Assembly (NCBI RefSeq): GCF_052857255.1
Contig: NC_135498.1
Span: forward strand, 89,446,257-89,510,256
Length of the DNA stretch: 64,000 nt
Source: Amblyomma americanum
Taxonomy: Eukaryota; Arthropoda; Arachnida; Ixodida; Ixodidae
Direction: 5' to 3'
Made by a program: the position numbers and the translations under genes
Shown: one piece after another, positions 34,058-47,006 of the stretch
Position numbering within the stretch: position 1 is the first letter of the stretch
Layout of the letters: every line of letters begins with the position of its first letter
The notes under the pieces: model-generated
The model's database searches: none
The model's input: the letters and a program-made list of their open reading frames with translations, nothing else
What the model was told of the DNA's origin: nothing

Positions 34058-34311
34058 TTTTTGGGGGCCACCAATAAGGAAGATAAGGAAAAAGAAGAAT
34101 AAGAAAAAGAAGAAGGCTTTGACTTGATACGTGGAAGAAGTTCCGCTGTCAAGAGGCGCTGACGTGTTCTTGCAGGCCGCTGCTGTTTTCTGCATCTTCT
34201 GGTGGTTCCGGCTTGTTCATCCTTGGTGAGCCCGTTCTACGTTGGGGGTTTTGGCCAAGGTGTAGTTTAAGACGCAGTTCATGTGAACCTGAGAGTGCGT
34301 TTTGCTGAGAG

Positions 34312-35620
34312 ATGTCGTTAACCTCCCCAGGTGGAGGGTCGGCAGCTTGGTTTGCCAGCTTGCCAGCCCAAAGCCTGCCACTTGAGTCTTTTCACAAAAA
34401 TGGCATTGATGCGGTTCCCGTGGCTATCGTCCCAATCGGTGAGGGTGTGATCAAAATGAAAACCCCCAAACTAATTCAACAGGAGCTAAGATCATTGACT
34501 GCCCAATACCTGCAGATCTCTGAGGTGCGTCCATTTGGCCGTCGAGGAGTTGTGTGCAAGTCCTCGGACATCGCTTGTGTTGCAGACTTGCTTAATTAAG
34601 TGCAAAAATTTCAGCTCGCTGCCGGTGAAAGCATTCATTCCCGAGCAGCTTGCATGTGTCAAGGGTATCGTAAGAGGTGTCGACCCAGCATCGTCACCGC
34701 AAGAAATTCGACAGGAATTTCAGGATGCAGGCGTTGGGGTCCTTTCAGTCTGCCGCTGCAGTAGAGAGGTAAACGGCTCGCGTGTTGCTACTGAGTCTGT
34801 AATAAAAACTTTTGCTGGCTTTTCCTGCCCTGCTGAACTAAAAATCTGGCCGATTGTATACCATGTGGACCCTCTAGAACCCCGCCCTCTTCAATGCACC
34901 AACTGTTGGCGGTTCGGGCATAGTGGCAAAGCATGCAAGTCGGAGACCCACTGCCGTTTATGTGGAAAAGGTCATTCTGCTGATCACTGCACCTCAGAGC
35001 AGCCTCATTGTTGCCTCTGCAGCAACAGTCACTCAGCTGATGATGCCAACTGCGCAAAATGTAGTGAAGAGCGTAGCTTGTTGGACATTATCAAAGAGAA
35101 GCGGTGCTCAAGAGCCGATGCTTACGCTGTTCTTAACAGGAAAAAAAGATTCATATGCTAGTCGTGTGCGCGCTTCTGTTGGGGACATTGAGTCCAACTT
35201 GACTGCCTCAATTGTGACCACAGTCGAAAAGCTCCTAATAATGTAGTTGAGCGAATGCCAAACACTTTCTCTGAGGCGTTGGCTCAGTTTGTTGCAGTTC
35301 AGTCTGCGTCACCATCAACACCCGTCCTGGCAGCAACGTCTGCATCAGTTTCAGCTTCTGCAGCTAGTGCTAGCCGCTCTACATCACCTTCTGATGCTCC
35401 CTAGGTCCCACCTAACATCTCTGTTCCTAGCAGTGAATGTCGCAGTGACATCTGCACAACAGATGTCAAAATTTCGTGCCCTACGCAGAAGCGCCGTGCT
35501 TCCTCATCACCATCTAATTCTAGTTCTCCACAGATGAAAGCTAAAAAGGGACCACCTAAACTTCATCCCCATGTTGATATCCTTAAAGAGGCGGTTTCGG
35601 CCTCTTCAATTGGTCAATAA
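34312..35620 (+). pseudogene. LINE ORF1 (gag-like), frameshifted (unit 1)
   Basis: The first frame 34312-34599 starts MSLTSPGGGSAAWF. The second, 34535-35161, carries three knuckles in a row: CTNCWRFGHSGKAC, CRLCGKGHSADHC and CCLCSNSHSADDANC. Another frame holds the Ser/Ala-rich tail (FSEALAQFVAVQSASPST) with a stop near 35404, and ends at SSIGQ. These are features of RNA-binding ORF1 proteins of this LINE group. Confidence 0.8.
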
Positions 35621-35622
35621 TC

Positions 35623-38600
35623 ATGGCAGGTATCAAAGTGTTACAATGAAATTGCCGTTCCCTCTTGTCTTCTCTTCCAGATCTAGACATACTTATTCAC
35701 AAGCATAAGCCTGATATTGTACTTTTACAAGAACCGTGGTTATCAACGTAAAAATCATTTTCAATGAGAAACTTTCGAGTTTTCCGGTCAGATCGAAATG
35801 TTGGCAGGGGAGGTGGCTTGGTAACCATGCTATCTAAAAATTTGTCATCAGGCATCTATCTCTAAGAAAATTGTTCTCCCTGACTGTGAGCTTTTAGCGA
35901 TCAAAATTTCATTTCCGCATTGTGCTGATATTACAATCGCTAATGTCTATTTTCCTTTAGGTGTACACAGGACAGACTGCTTAGACAGCTTGGTGACTGG
36001 CACAAACAGTGCTGTCATCGCAGGAGATTTTAATTCTCACCATAGTGACTGGGGAAGTCGTACTGATTACTGCGAACAGCTTCTCTGGTCGTGGCTGTCT
36101 GCAAATGCTGTACGCTGCTGCAATTCTAGAGAAATAACCTTTTTGCGAGGGGTTGCTCGCTCAGCCAATGACTTAACATTATCAGCAGGTAGGCTAGATG
36201 TGACTGATTGGTCGACAGAGGATTCGGGTACGTCTAGTGATCACTTTCCTATAACTTTCACTATCCGGTTATCTCCTCTTATAGCTAGTTGAGTAACCCA
36301 TAAATTTGTCAACCACAAAATTGATAAAAATCTGATGTCCGCCTAACTTTCCTCTATAGTTAATACAAGCCGGGATGACAGAGCTCAGCAGACGGTTTCA
36401 TTTTTGCAAAATGCAATAGACCACTCAATATTCGCTGTGCCCGCAGCAGCCTCTACTAAACAGCCGTCTCCTTGGTGGACAGAAGAATGTGAGAAGGCCT
36501 ATCGTCGCAGAAAAGCGGCCTGGAAGAGGCTGTCCTGCAACCAGAGTACTGCTAATTGGTTAAATTACAAATTCTTCTCTGCATCTTTCAAAAGAACACT
36601 TGCAAAAGCCAAGGAGGAGTACAGCCAAAATTTAAACACATATCTTTCAAATCCTCGTCATCGGAAACCCCCGTATAGATTCATGGAACGTAACAAGAGT
36701 TCTGCCGTCCCTCTTCTCACAAGTTCAACAGTGTTATCACCACAAAAGGCTCAGGAGAGCCTGGAGTGTATTGCTCAGTGATTGGCGTTACGCTACCAGA
36801 CGCAGAGAAACGTCCTTTGTGCACAATTTCACCCTCTTCAGATTATACCGAGGTTGACGCATCAGATCTCCTCTCAGTCCTGCTAATGTTGCATCCTGCA
36901 GCTCCTGGACCAGATGGTGTCACTGTTGGTATGCTTAAAATTTTAGCCGAGGAGTTTACAAGCGCCCTCTTACATATGATCAATACTTCTCTGGAAAATG
37001 CATGGATTCCAAGCATTTGGAAGACGGCGAAAATTATTTTATTAATGAAAGATGTAGGAAAAGGATTAGTCTTAGATAATATTCGGCCAATTGCGCTGAC
37101 TTCAAATTTAGTCAAATTATTAGAAAGAATAGTGCACAGTCGCCTCACAAAACATGTTCATGACATCAGCGGTCTCAGCTCAGCTCAGATTGGCTTTCGT
37201 CGTGGATGCTCTATGTGGTCCGCGCATGTGGATCTAGAGAGCAGAATCCGGCTCTCGCTACGCAGAAGAGAAGTTTCAGCTTTGGTCACTCTTGATATAG
37301 CAAAGGCCTATGACAGTGTAGAGCATACTATTTTACTTAACAGACTTGCTCAGTTACATCCTCCAGCCTACATTTATGCGTGGATATCTGAATTTCTGAA
37401 GGACAGATTCTTTTACTGCGCCGAGGGAACCCTATGTTCAAATACATATCAATCAAGAGGTGTGCCGCAAGGATCGGTGCTATCCCCTCTGATTTTTAAT
37501 ATTTTGGTCTGAGGCATCCCCATTCTTCCTGATATAACAGTTTTTGTGTATGCAGATGACATAGCTTTTTTCGCCTCGGCCAGGGATATCCACTCCCTTT
37601 ACCACATTCTGCAGGAATATTTGGATGTTCTTGGAATATGGTTGCAGGGTATTAATTTATGCCTGAATGTTGACAAATGCGAAGTTTTTGTATTTCCTCC
37701 AGACAGGCCTTTGCACATTTCATTATTCCATCGCTTTCTCCACATTCCACAAGTGGAATCCGTAAAATATATGGGTGGTACTTATCACCCAGCATTAGAT
37801 TGGAGCCTTCATATAAAGAACAATGCGTTTCAAGGAGAACGCGCTAGGCCGGCTGACAAGAATCACCAATAAAAAATTTGGGATGCGCCGCGACACGTTT
37901 GTTACTATACAAAGCCTACGTAAGACCTATACTTTAATTTGGTTGCATTCTGTTCTCTGGTAGCGCAAGCTACAAGATTCAACCCTTAATCTTACTGGAA
38001 AGGCGCGCTCTCCGCCTCGGCCTTGGTCTCCCAAAATCAGTTTCAAACGCCCTGCTTTATCTGGAAGCCCGTATCCCTGATCTAACTTCCCGTTTTCAAA
38101 TTCTCACGGTGCAAACTTTCCTCAGGTCGATGGACCCAGTGACTGATGTCAGTACTCCTATTTTTGTGTCTCAGCCGGCCTTATTCTTTTCTCATCTTTG
38201 GCCACGGTATTAAATGCCACAAATTATGTTAACGCAGAACCTTTTAACACCGATTGGTGTTGATCTCAGTTCTTTGCAGTGGGTTGATGACACGCCGGCA
38301 GCAGTGGAATTCCATTTCGACCATATCTTCCCATCTCATGCGAAACACATGCCATCAAACATTTTAAACGGTATTCTCTCGGATCACATAGAGGAATACC
38401 CCCATCATACGGTGCTTGCTACCGATGCCTCCGTCAACTACCAAAAAGCTGCAGTTGACATGTTTTCGCAGGATTGGGAATGGAGCTATTCTGTCCGCAT
38501 CCCAGATTATATTCCTATATTCGTTGCGGAATTTTTGGCTCTTGGAATGGCCCTTCATAAAAATCCATGCCATGTGTCTCATGTTATTATTCTCGCTGAT

Positions 38601-39233
38601 TGTTTGTAGGTGTTAGCCTCCCTTGACACTTCACAAGAAGATTATTTGAGCCGTATCCTGCGGTTTTTTGTCCCATGCGCTTTGAAGGTGGTCCGTTTTG
38701 TCTGGGTCCCTGGCCGTGCTGGTATTCATTCAAATGAGGTGGCTGATTACTTAGCAAGGTCGGCTCTTGAAGGGTCAGTGACACATCCCGTCCCGAATTT
38801 CAGCCTGCTGGTGATTTCCAGGTTTCAGCGGTTCCTACATATATCAGCCAGGTTACGAGATCCCTTACTAAATACTACTGATTATCAGCACTTACCATAT
38901 AATTGTAACGTCCGTTCGTGTAAATCCAGGCTGTGTGAGGTAACAATGACGCGGTTGCGGTGCAGGATTCGAAGTTTGAATTTATATCTATGCAGGTGTG
39001 GGTTGACACCGACGATCCTACGTGACGCATGTGGGAAAGTTGAATCTTTAGACTATTTTCTCCTCTACTGCCCAAAGTTCGCACTTCAGAGAAAGATCTA
39101 CCTGGAGGTCCCTCTCCAGGTTAGGGCTCCCTTTATCTTTGCAAGTATTATTATCGTTTGGTGCGAACGCCAAGGGATTTGCATTGGGTTTTATTTGTGG
39201 GTTTCTCCACGATTACATAATTGCAACTCGTAG
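35623..39233 (+). pseudogene. LINE ORF2: endonuclease, RT, RNase H (unit 1)
   Basis: The endonuclease starts MAGIKVLQ, followed by a TGA that is TGG (Trp) in unit 2. Later motifs are VIAGDFNSHHSDWGSR and SSDHFPITF. RT (36766-37512) has PAAPGPDGVTVGMLK, SSAQIGFRRGCS, LVTLDIAKAYDSVEH and SRGVPQGSVLSPLIFNILV. After a stop comes VFVYADDIAFFAS. RNase H has TVLATDASVNYQKA and VRFVWVPGRAGIHSNEVAD. The C-terminus has a CGKVESLDYFLLYCP knuckle-like block. At least seven stops or frameshifts are present. Confidence 0.85.
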
Positions 39234-39471
39234 ATTGATGTGCTAATTCTTTTAAAGTTCTACGAGCTCTTCTCTTTTCACCAAACTGCTGTCTGTTATT
39301 TAACAGTCAATATTGTTCTGTTGTTTTTATTCATTGATTTTTCAAAATTCACGATTGGTGCTACAATTTTATCGTCATCTTCCATGGAAACTTCTTTGTT
39401 TATTCTTCTACACCTGGCCAATCCCCCCGTTTGGGTATGTGCCATATACCTGGGGTGAAGTAGAAGAAGAG

Positions 39472-40625
39472 GCCTATTGCAGGACCACCTAAGGTCCTTT
39501 CCCTGTCATGTTCTTATTGCTACCGATGCCTCGCAGGATCGCGAAAAGGCAGGTGTGGGAATTTTTTCGCCTTCACTGGATTGGTCTTTTTCTCTCCGTC
39601 TTCCTGACTTCACTCCAATTTTTCTGGCTAAATTACTAGCAGTAATCTTAGCCTTACGAAAATTAGAATCTACCGTTTCCCAGGTCGTGGTTATGACAGA
39701 CTCTCTGTCCATATGCTCTTCCTTATCCTCACCCACTGACTCTCGGCCATTACGCCTCTTTAGGTTCCTGATTCCGCTCCATCTAAATTCGGTAAGGTTG
39801 CTTTGGGTACCCGGTCACATGGGCTTTCATGTAAATGAGGTTGCAGATTCCTTAGCAAGAGCCTCTCTCAGCGGCCCAATTGTTGCTGTCCTGCTATCGT
39901 GTGCATATACAGCTGCGGTGAGGTTTCGCAGCTACACAATATTCCAGGAATTTGCTGCCTCGGCTCTTACATCATCTCCCGAATATCAGCATCTTCTGCA
40001 TCCTTGGAGTAGCAAAGACTGGCGCTCACGCAGACTAGAGGTCTCTTTCACGCGCTTGCGTTGCCGGGTTCCCCTTCTAAATTTCTACCTTCACATATCT
40101 GGCCTGGCAGCTTCCCCACTGTGTCCTTTTTGGGCTGAACCTGAGACGATAGATCACTTCCTTCTGTTCTGCCGCCGCTTTTCTCATTTGAGGAAGCGTC
40201 TTTTGCAAATTCTATTTCATCAACTGGGCTTGCCTGTGTCTTCCGCGGTTGTTCTTTCCATTGGCGCTTCTTTGCTTGGACGAAGCGACAGGAGTGTGCG
40301 CTCTGCTGTGGAAAATTTTCTTCAAGAAACGCAGCGACTCCCATTCATTTCTTTTTCCCGCCCTCAGTCAGTACGACATTGCAACATTACAGGCATTGTG
40401 TACTATTATGCACATTAAGCAATTGTCCCGTCTTTGATCTCCAAGTTAACTGGACCCCTTTCCTTCCCTCTTCCAATCTCTCAGACGACATACTATTACC
40501 ACTCCTTTTCCCGTCAAAACTTTCCTGTATCCAGTAGTAATTAATCGCCTGTGTCTTGGCCACTCCCCCGTAGTGGGAATGTGCCAGCAACGTCTGAGGC
40601 CTTCCTTCCTTCCTTCCATTTGATG
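39472..40625 (+). mobile_element. Second LINE copy, 5'-truncated, RNase H frame intact (unit 1)
   Basis: Follows the GAA-rich tail of the first LINE. The frame 39477-40418 (313 codons) is unbroken: VLIATDASQDREKAGVGIFS, VVVMTDSLSIC, VRLLWVPGHMGFHVNEVADS (RNase H Asp, Asp and His/Asp block), then AEPETIDHFLLFCRRF. It then ends with tggccactcccccgtagtgg and a (TTCC)n run. It is related to but distinct from the upstream LINE. With no RT it cannot move by itself. Confidence 0.8.
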
Positions 40626-41394
40626 CGGAGATACAGTTCTTGTGCAACACCTGATTTGCCATGGGTCATAGAAGAAAAAAAGGGCGCCCTGCGATATCTG
40701 GTCTGTTCTTTTTTTAGTTTGTTCCATGTGTTGATTGCCTCATGTGATTGCTGACTTTGCCGTTTTTTCGGACGCTTTTATATATGTGTTTTCCTCTTTA
40801 CTCTATCGTACCTGTCCCGTCATCTTTAGCAGTGCAGTGTTATGGCCATGAAGGCATATTGACAATACTGGAGGCCCTGGATCCCCGGTGTTAAGTTCAA
40901 AGATCTGTTGTTTTTCCGCACCACTTTGAGGCAGCCTTTTCAGGTTCTTTTTTTGCAGTTAACAAAAAATAATGTGTCTATTTTTGTGACTCAAAGAAAA
41001 TGAAGATTCCTTCGGAAGCGCGTTGTTACATATTTTGATGCCTCAGTGGCGCAGGGACCGGTTTCTTCTTCCGAAATTACACATGCAAGTAATCCTCAAA
41101 TTTGCGTTGCCTTTCACCATAGGGACCCCGGTGGGAGAGGCTTGGGGAAGGGGGCACTGTCGCGAATCTTGGCTCCCCCTAATGAAAAACCCTGCGCACG
41201 CCAGCGTTCATAGTTTTTGCTTCTTTCCAGTATCTCCTGAGTGGCAGTGGCATACTTACCCGAAAGAGACATGAGTTTGCTTGATAATTTTGTTTTGCTT
41301 ATCTTTATTCTGAAACCAGGTACGAAATTGTCTCGAAAACCTGACACCCATTTCGCTTGCCTCATTTGTTGGTAAGTGAATAGAGGACGTCATT
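40626..41394. other. Spacer, unit 1
   Basis: Noncoding as far as seen. The frame at 41023-41274 lacks motifs. The equivalent in unit 2 is 61321-62089. Confidence 0.35.
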
Positions 41395-42537
41395 CAGACT
41401 CCTAGAACAGAAGGAACTTTACCCTAACACGATGATCGGATTCAGGACACATCTTTCTGCAAGCGACGTTATGCTTCAACTTAAAGAGCAAGTGCTAGAC
41501 AGCCAAATGGCAGATACGAGAGCAATAGTCGGCCTAGACGTGGTCAAGCTATACTAGAACGCCTAGAAACTCTAATGTTGGGAGAAAGGTATACAACTAC
41601 GTCAAGAACTTTCAAACTGAACAGTTACTCTCAGGCTAGGAGGGAAGGAAGCGAATGGCATAAGGGTGGGCAACAAAGGTACTCCCCAAGGCTCGGTCCT
41701 ATTGCCAACACTCTTGAACACTGCAATGATTGGTCTACCGGAGAAACTCGCAGGTACAGAAGGACTCAACCACACAATATACGCGGACGACCTCACCCTC
41801 TGGGTTACCAGAGGCAATAACTTGCACATCGAAAGTACCCTTCAAAGAGCGATCGAGGAAATTGAGTCGTACTTAAAACAAGTAGGACTGAAATGTTTTG
41901 CCGACAGATTGGAAGCGCTCTTCCTTGCCCCGGAAAACCGACAAAGAAAGCCCCATGAACATGAGATTAAGCTAAGGGTAAACAGGTACAAATACCTTCA
42001 GGAGACGTGATAAGAGTACTGGGTTTTAGGCTACAGTAACACACAAACAATACAGAAACTCGAAAGGTGTGTAGGCCAGACATGTATGCTACTCAAACCT
42101 CTTGAGACAATGTCAATCGTTCAATTCAGTGGAATCACACAGGTGGCACCGTACCTAAGGCTAGAGAAAGCAGAAAAGAACAAGGCTGAAATTCTAATCA
42201 GGCAAGTCATCAAAACCGCCTTGGGCCTCCCCCCATACACATCCACCGTGAACATTCTGAACATGGTGATTTCTAACAGACTAGACGGCCTCATTAAGGC
42301 TACCAGAGTGGCGCAACAACAAAGACTCCTACGTTGCCATCCGGGGCTAAACATACTAGAAAAACTGGGCTTTGAATCTCGAGCGAGGCTCAAACACATC
42401 GAGAATATCCCAGCAGACTTAAGGAAGAAAATCAGAAACCCACTACTCACAAGGAACATGCGCCCGGGTAGACGAAACCATGAGGGTAGACAAAAGCAAA
42501 GAGCGAAAGAGCTACAGAAAAAATTTGATGGTGGTTA
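41395..42537 (+). pseudogene. I-type LINE RT fragment (unit 1)
   Basis: Broken frames give TMIGFRTHLSASDVMLQLKE and TRAIVGLDVV, then KGTPQGSVLLPTLLNTAMIG and LNHTIYADDLTLWVTRG (YADD active site). The thumb region at 42086-42538 includes ILIRQVIKTALGLPPYTST. Stops and frame shifts separate the blocks. Both the endonuclease and RNase H are absent. The thumb resembles that of the LINE at 6237-7640. Confidence 0.8.
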
Positions 42538-43068
42538 GCTCTGGTCAACCTTGGTCGAAAGGAAAAAGCTGCATCTCCGTGGCTACAATTGTGGTCGAGC
42601 GACTGGCGGTTTCCTAAGATAGCCTTACTGATACACACACATCAGTAGGCATTTTTTTATTTGTTAAACATCTTGCTTCCTTCGAAACGACATTAAAGGA
42701 ACTCACACAATTGATGCAACTGAATGCGATAGCACGAACTTTGTGTCTTGAGCGTTCCTCGCTTGATGCGACCTTGCTGCGGTGGTTGAGATCTCCCTGC
42801 GTTCCGTTCCACTCCGAGCACATCAGCGGACGCATCAATGCGCCTTTTTTGCGAACCAAGGGTGACCGCACCTTGCACAGGACACGGTTAATTGGGGAGA
42901 TATGGGAGTGGTATTTGTCCTGTAGGGAGCGTAGTGAGGCGCTTAAGAAATGCGATTGGCAGTGACTATATGAGAGCTCTTAGAATCCCTCTTAAGTAGA
43001 TCCCACTTCTTAAAGACTGAAATATCCCTGTGGGTCCAAGAACTAATACACGAGCTTACGTTTAGGGG
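42538..43068. other. End of duplication unit 1, no gene recognised
   Basis: Frames of 60-85 codons on both strands lack motifs. The last bases, tttaggggat, join directly to acgaaaaaga, the start of unit 2. Confidence 0.4.
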
Positions 43069-44256
43069 ATACGAAAAAGAATATTTGGTGGACTGTTGTC
43101 CATTTTTTACGTAGTCGATGTTTACTGCAATAACACAATCTGTCAAAAAAAGATCTAGCTGTTTCCACCATGTACGCAGCTCAAACAACTCAAAAGTCAA
43201 CTACGAAGAATGCTTGCAGAGCATTAAACAATCGTTGTTTCTGCCCATGATGCAAACTACCTAGGTGCAGTACATGCGAGATGCATTGTATGAGAGGAAG
43301 CTTAACACTTCGCTATTTTCGCATATTCAGAGGAAAAATTCTTTTGGCAGCGAACATAGTAAACGGAAGTTCGTACCATTTTAAATCAGAATGACAGCCT
43401 AGGCTACCCCGCACAAGTTCTCATAGAGGATGCTGTAACCAAAATGGCAGCTTTAAGACGATGTCTTCGGCCCTCGTTCATGGGGAATGAATAACTAAAC
43501 CAGTCATAGTGTAGAAAAGCGAATTGAAATGAAACCTCCATAACTGCAACCAGAGCTTTCAGTTCAAAGGCCACGGGAGAAAACGGATGAGGCTTCACTT
43601 TCACTATGAAAGGGCACTAAGAATTTCACGATTCATTGTGTTCGTATCCTTCACTGAGAACAAAGATAGGTTCAACTTTCCTTTAACAGTTCTGCAATTT
43701 GACAAACCGCATAGTGCAATTACTAAAAGACAGCACAGATCGGATCCATTTTTTGTTGACTGGTTGGAAACCCATAGGAGGTTTCAGATGGCAATATAGA
43801 ATCAAATGGCCGTAACCTGCCAGCAGTGATGGCGGCAGCGATGCACACAGCAAGTGAGACGCCACTAGGGTAGCTGATATATCCCTTAGGATGTGACCAC
43901 CTGATGATCCCCTTACACCTGTTCTAACTAAATAACTTGTCATCGTCCTTGTCTTCATTTGTTCGGGAATTATCCTTATAACACTAAATACGATTTGAGA
44001 AAGAAATGCGCCCAAGATCAGGTGTTTTAACTGCATTACAGCATGAGTAATAATTGAAAACACTGTTGTCCTTACATGATTGCCATTGTTAACCATAGCG
44101 AATCATGGCTTGTCTACTTGTGTATTGGTCGCAGTGGAGTCCATATGACTTTACATATAAATGAGGTAAATATTTAGATAAAAATCACTACAGTGTGATC
44201 GAACGCACACTTCCGACTTTATGTCGCTCTTAGGCCGCTCTTAGGCTTGGCGCTGA

Positions 44257-44331
44257 ATGAAGGGAGTCGCGATGATTCTTTCCGACGAGATGATGACCGG
44301 AACATTAGCTCTGTCGTGTCTGAATGGCCAG
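44257..44331 (+). CDS. Candidate first exon of gene 'beta' (unit 2)
   Basis: Same ATG, 25 codons and consensus donor CAG/GTAAGT as at 23976-24050; no change was seen. The same doubts apply: the peptide is not clearly a signal sequence. Confidence 0.35.
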
Positions 44332-44747
44332 GTAAGTTAAAGACAACAACACAACTGCAATAGAATACAATACAACCATATACTCCTAGGCTCTCGGCTG
44401 AGAGCGGCAGTATTGTAAAATAAATAAGGAATAATACAGCTGTAATCTTGCTGATTGCGTAAGCATTTCAACTTCTCCAGACGATGATTGAGTATGCTAA
44501 TAAATCATTATTTTTCCTCTTTGTGTGAGACCCATAGGAAGTTCCATAGCAGCTGACATTTAAACCTCATAATTTCTACGACGCCAAACAAGGTTGATAA
44601 ACCTGGATGTATCCCCCAGACATACGCACCTTTACATCTGCATAAAAACATTATCAGTCTTACTCCGATGAACCACTTTTAATTTGAGTGCGTTTAAACA
44701 CAGAACGGCGGACGATTTTTATCGTTGGTTATCACATCCCCGCTGGG

Positions 44748-44774
44748 CTTACAACTCCAGCTTGGAGTTGTAAG
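44748..44774. other. Short hairpin (unit 2)
   Basis: Identical to 24467-24493: 12-bp perfect arms and 3-nt loop. Confidence 0.6.
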
Positions 44775-45857
44775 TACAGCAGGCGCCATTATTTGCAAGA
44801 GCTGCTGATTTTTGGTATCGAGAAATAATTGCAGCAGCCTCGAAACGCAGCGGACATTTTATTTCGGAAGCTAAATATGCTGCATTTGAGCTCTGCTCTT
44901 GCTGATGATAATCATTACTAATAACCTTCGTGGCTATCGCTACAAATCACAGAGGAAACCATCAAGTATTGTTATGCTTGGTGGCTTCCAATCTTACGTA
45001 CTGTATTGGTTTATATGAGCTGAATTATTGCTTCGGTAAAATACTTTTCTTTCCTCCGATGAACGCAGTTAGAAATATGTTAATCGCAGGAGGACATTAA
45101 AGAAACTGTGGCCAATGCTCGTACCAAGGCTATGCCGGAGCCGAGTGAAGCCGAGCACTAGATGAAGAATAGGGATGATAAGGGAAATAAGTAGAGGTAA
45201 TGCATGCGTTGCATGGTTGTAGGACATGTTCGGTGTCTGCCCTGATCTCCGGGGAGCTGAGAAAATTGTATTACAGCATCGAAGGCACACAGAAATACAG
45301 AACTCTTCACCTATCGGAGCAACATTCTCTACGACATCGTCGCAACTTGTCAGTGAGATTTATAAATGAAAACTGACAAAATTTGTCAGTAAGAATAAAT
45401 TCACATATATAGTAATGAGCGCTTCCACAATTACACTCGACCCGTTCAAGCGAAGTGAGATGCCCACTCGGCAGGTGATTGCAAAAAAGGCGACTGTGCC
45501 TCAAAACCCCAGAAATCCATTACCATGTAGTAATACAAAACTGAGTAAAGCCGTGTGTTCTTGGGAGCCTTAACCATAACCGAATGGGACACACAATGGT
45601 TACGCTTCACGTTGATTCGACTTTCGGATAACAAAATGGCGCATCTGTTCTCCTGCCTTGGCTGCGTTATTCTTAAGGGAATGTGCTGAATGCGTTTCAA
45701 GAAATTTTTCTCGACATCCTGTGGCACATGTATTCTCGCTTGTTTTGTCGCTGTTTGGAAAAATCTACTTTTTTATGACATTTTGCACACATGCACTTGA
45801 GTCGTGGTGATTCAATATTTATGTTCCTCGTTTAATATGCTTATTATTATCCCGTAG

Positions 45858-46142
45858 AAAACGCTTTGGCACCTTCTTCCGATGGGCCAAAAGTTTCTTT
45901 TGCCAGCGTTTGTGGTAACGAGAACTAATTCTTTAAGTGAGGTGGCCCACATCAAAGCCCGCAAAGATATTTTGCAGCCGGAGCCTAACAGTTCTTTCTT
46001 TTGTGACCATTCTCTATGCTACGGATCTGTGTGCTCTCAGAAAAATGCAATAGCCTCCTACACGTCTCAGACAGTGATGAATGTTTGCGGTGGAATAAAA
46101 AAATTGAATAGAAATAAAAAAATATCTTTTAGGCAGGCGTGA
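45858..46142 (+). CDS. Candidate terminal exon of gene 'beta' (unit 2)
   Basis: Same frame as 25577-25861, with CDHSLCYGSVC (C-x4-C-x4-C) preserved. One substitution was seen (a silent CCA to CCG before the internal ATG). The intact frame in both units agrees with a retained coding role, but the units are too similar for this to be a test. Confidence 0.5.
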   Translation, partial: KTLWHLLPMGQKFLLPAFVVTRTNSLSEVAHIKARKDILQPEPNSSFFCDHSLCYGSVCSQKNAIASYTSQTVMNVCGGIKKLNRNKKISFRQA

Positions 46143-46785
46143 GAAAAAAGTTAAGTATTTCGTCGCTGCAAAAAGGAACATCATCTACATGAAGCAGCCA
46201 ACTGCAAGACTGCTCGCAATGCCCATATTGGTACATACTTGGGCAGACTTTCATTACGTGGGAGGACCGTGGTGGCCCTTAAGGCTGCAGTGCTGATACA
46301 TTTTTAAAAACTTTATAAGAGGCACGTGCGCGTGATATTGTTTGCGGGGTCTGACGAAGGTCTGTTAGGATTTCACCTGCATTTGCTTGTTAAAAGGAGG
46401 CTGTGCATGGTGTGACTGCTGTCTCTTCCTGTTATAGTTAAAAGATGAAGGTATACAAAGCCCAAATGGTTCGTTGTAGTGACCGTTGTTGCAGCTGGGC
46501 TAATATCGCGTCTTAACCTGCTGGCAGTGGCGTAAAGATCTTTTCTCGGAAAAAGCAACACGCTGGAGATGTAGAATTCTGCAGGTGCGAGCAACAAAGC
46601 AACTGCTATGGTGCTATTGCGATTGTTGCGGCTTCCGAAAGCAATTCTATTGTTCTTGTCATCCACTTGCTATGACCGATCTTACGTGCAGGCTGCTGTG
46701 CCACGCCGGCAAACATTTACGTGCAGCTGTTAGAAACTCGCCTCTTTCATAAATTCACCTCTTTTATATCTTTCCACAGTCTTTA

Positions 46786-47006
46786 TCTGCCCAAAGGGTT
46801 TTGGGCTCTTTTTGTTCCGCACACTTCGTAACGGATCCGAAATAGCGCCCACATTGTAGGTTTCTATTTGACACATCACCTTTCACGAGGAGAGTTTTTC
46901 GTGCTTTAGCTGCGCTTTCTCGCAATCGACTGGAGCATCGATTCAGAAACAATGCTAGGAAATTTTAGGTATGTTATTTTTTTTAACTGTTGCTATGGCG
47001 TATATG
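46786..47006 (+). repeat. Dispersed repeat family R (unit 2)
   Basis: Equivalent of 26505-26725, leading into the unit 2 TATA box. Confidence 0.5.

Larger units (their letters stand above)
34058..39471 (+). mobile_element. Near full-length LINE with RNase H (I/R1-type), inactivated (unit 1)
   Basis: 5' UTR, then ORF1 with three zinc knuckles, then ORF2 with apurinic endonuclease, RT and RNase H, then a 3' end with tggccaatcccccc and a gaagtagaagaagag tail. ORF1 has a frameshift at about 34590 and further breaks after 35160. ORF2 has many stops. The RNase H domain places it in the group that includes I and R1 rather than CR1. The 5' end begins directly at the (GAA)n tail of the copy upstream. 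Confidence 0.85.
22788..43068 (+). repeat. Tandem duplication, unit 1 (20,281 bp)
   Basis: Every segment recurs in the same order and strand in 43069-63765. The offset is 20281 at the left end, rising in steps to 20695 through a 2-bp indel, a 300-bp duplication, a 33-bp (AAT)n change, a roughly 75-bp (GAA)n change and small indels. Divergence outside microsatellites is low; about a dozen substitutions were noted in the first 7 kb. The unit contains genes beta and gamma and a LINE chain. Confidence 0.95.

Noticed and set aside
33884..34195. Poly-Lys, poly-Arg, poly-Ser and poly-Leu frames at the GAA tract (also 54.5 kb)
   Set aside because: Simple translations of (GAA)n in several frames; the tract is a LINE tail that differs in length between units.
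22788..43068. The 20-kb unit as a single giant mobile element
   Set aside because: There are no terminal repeats or target duplications at its ends. The boundaries share only AT and one cuts through an exon, so a tandem duplication is simpler.
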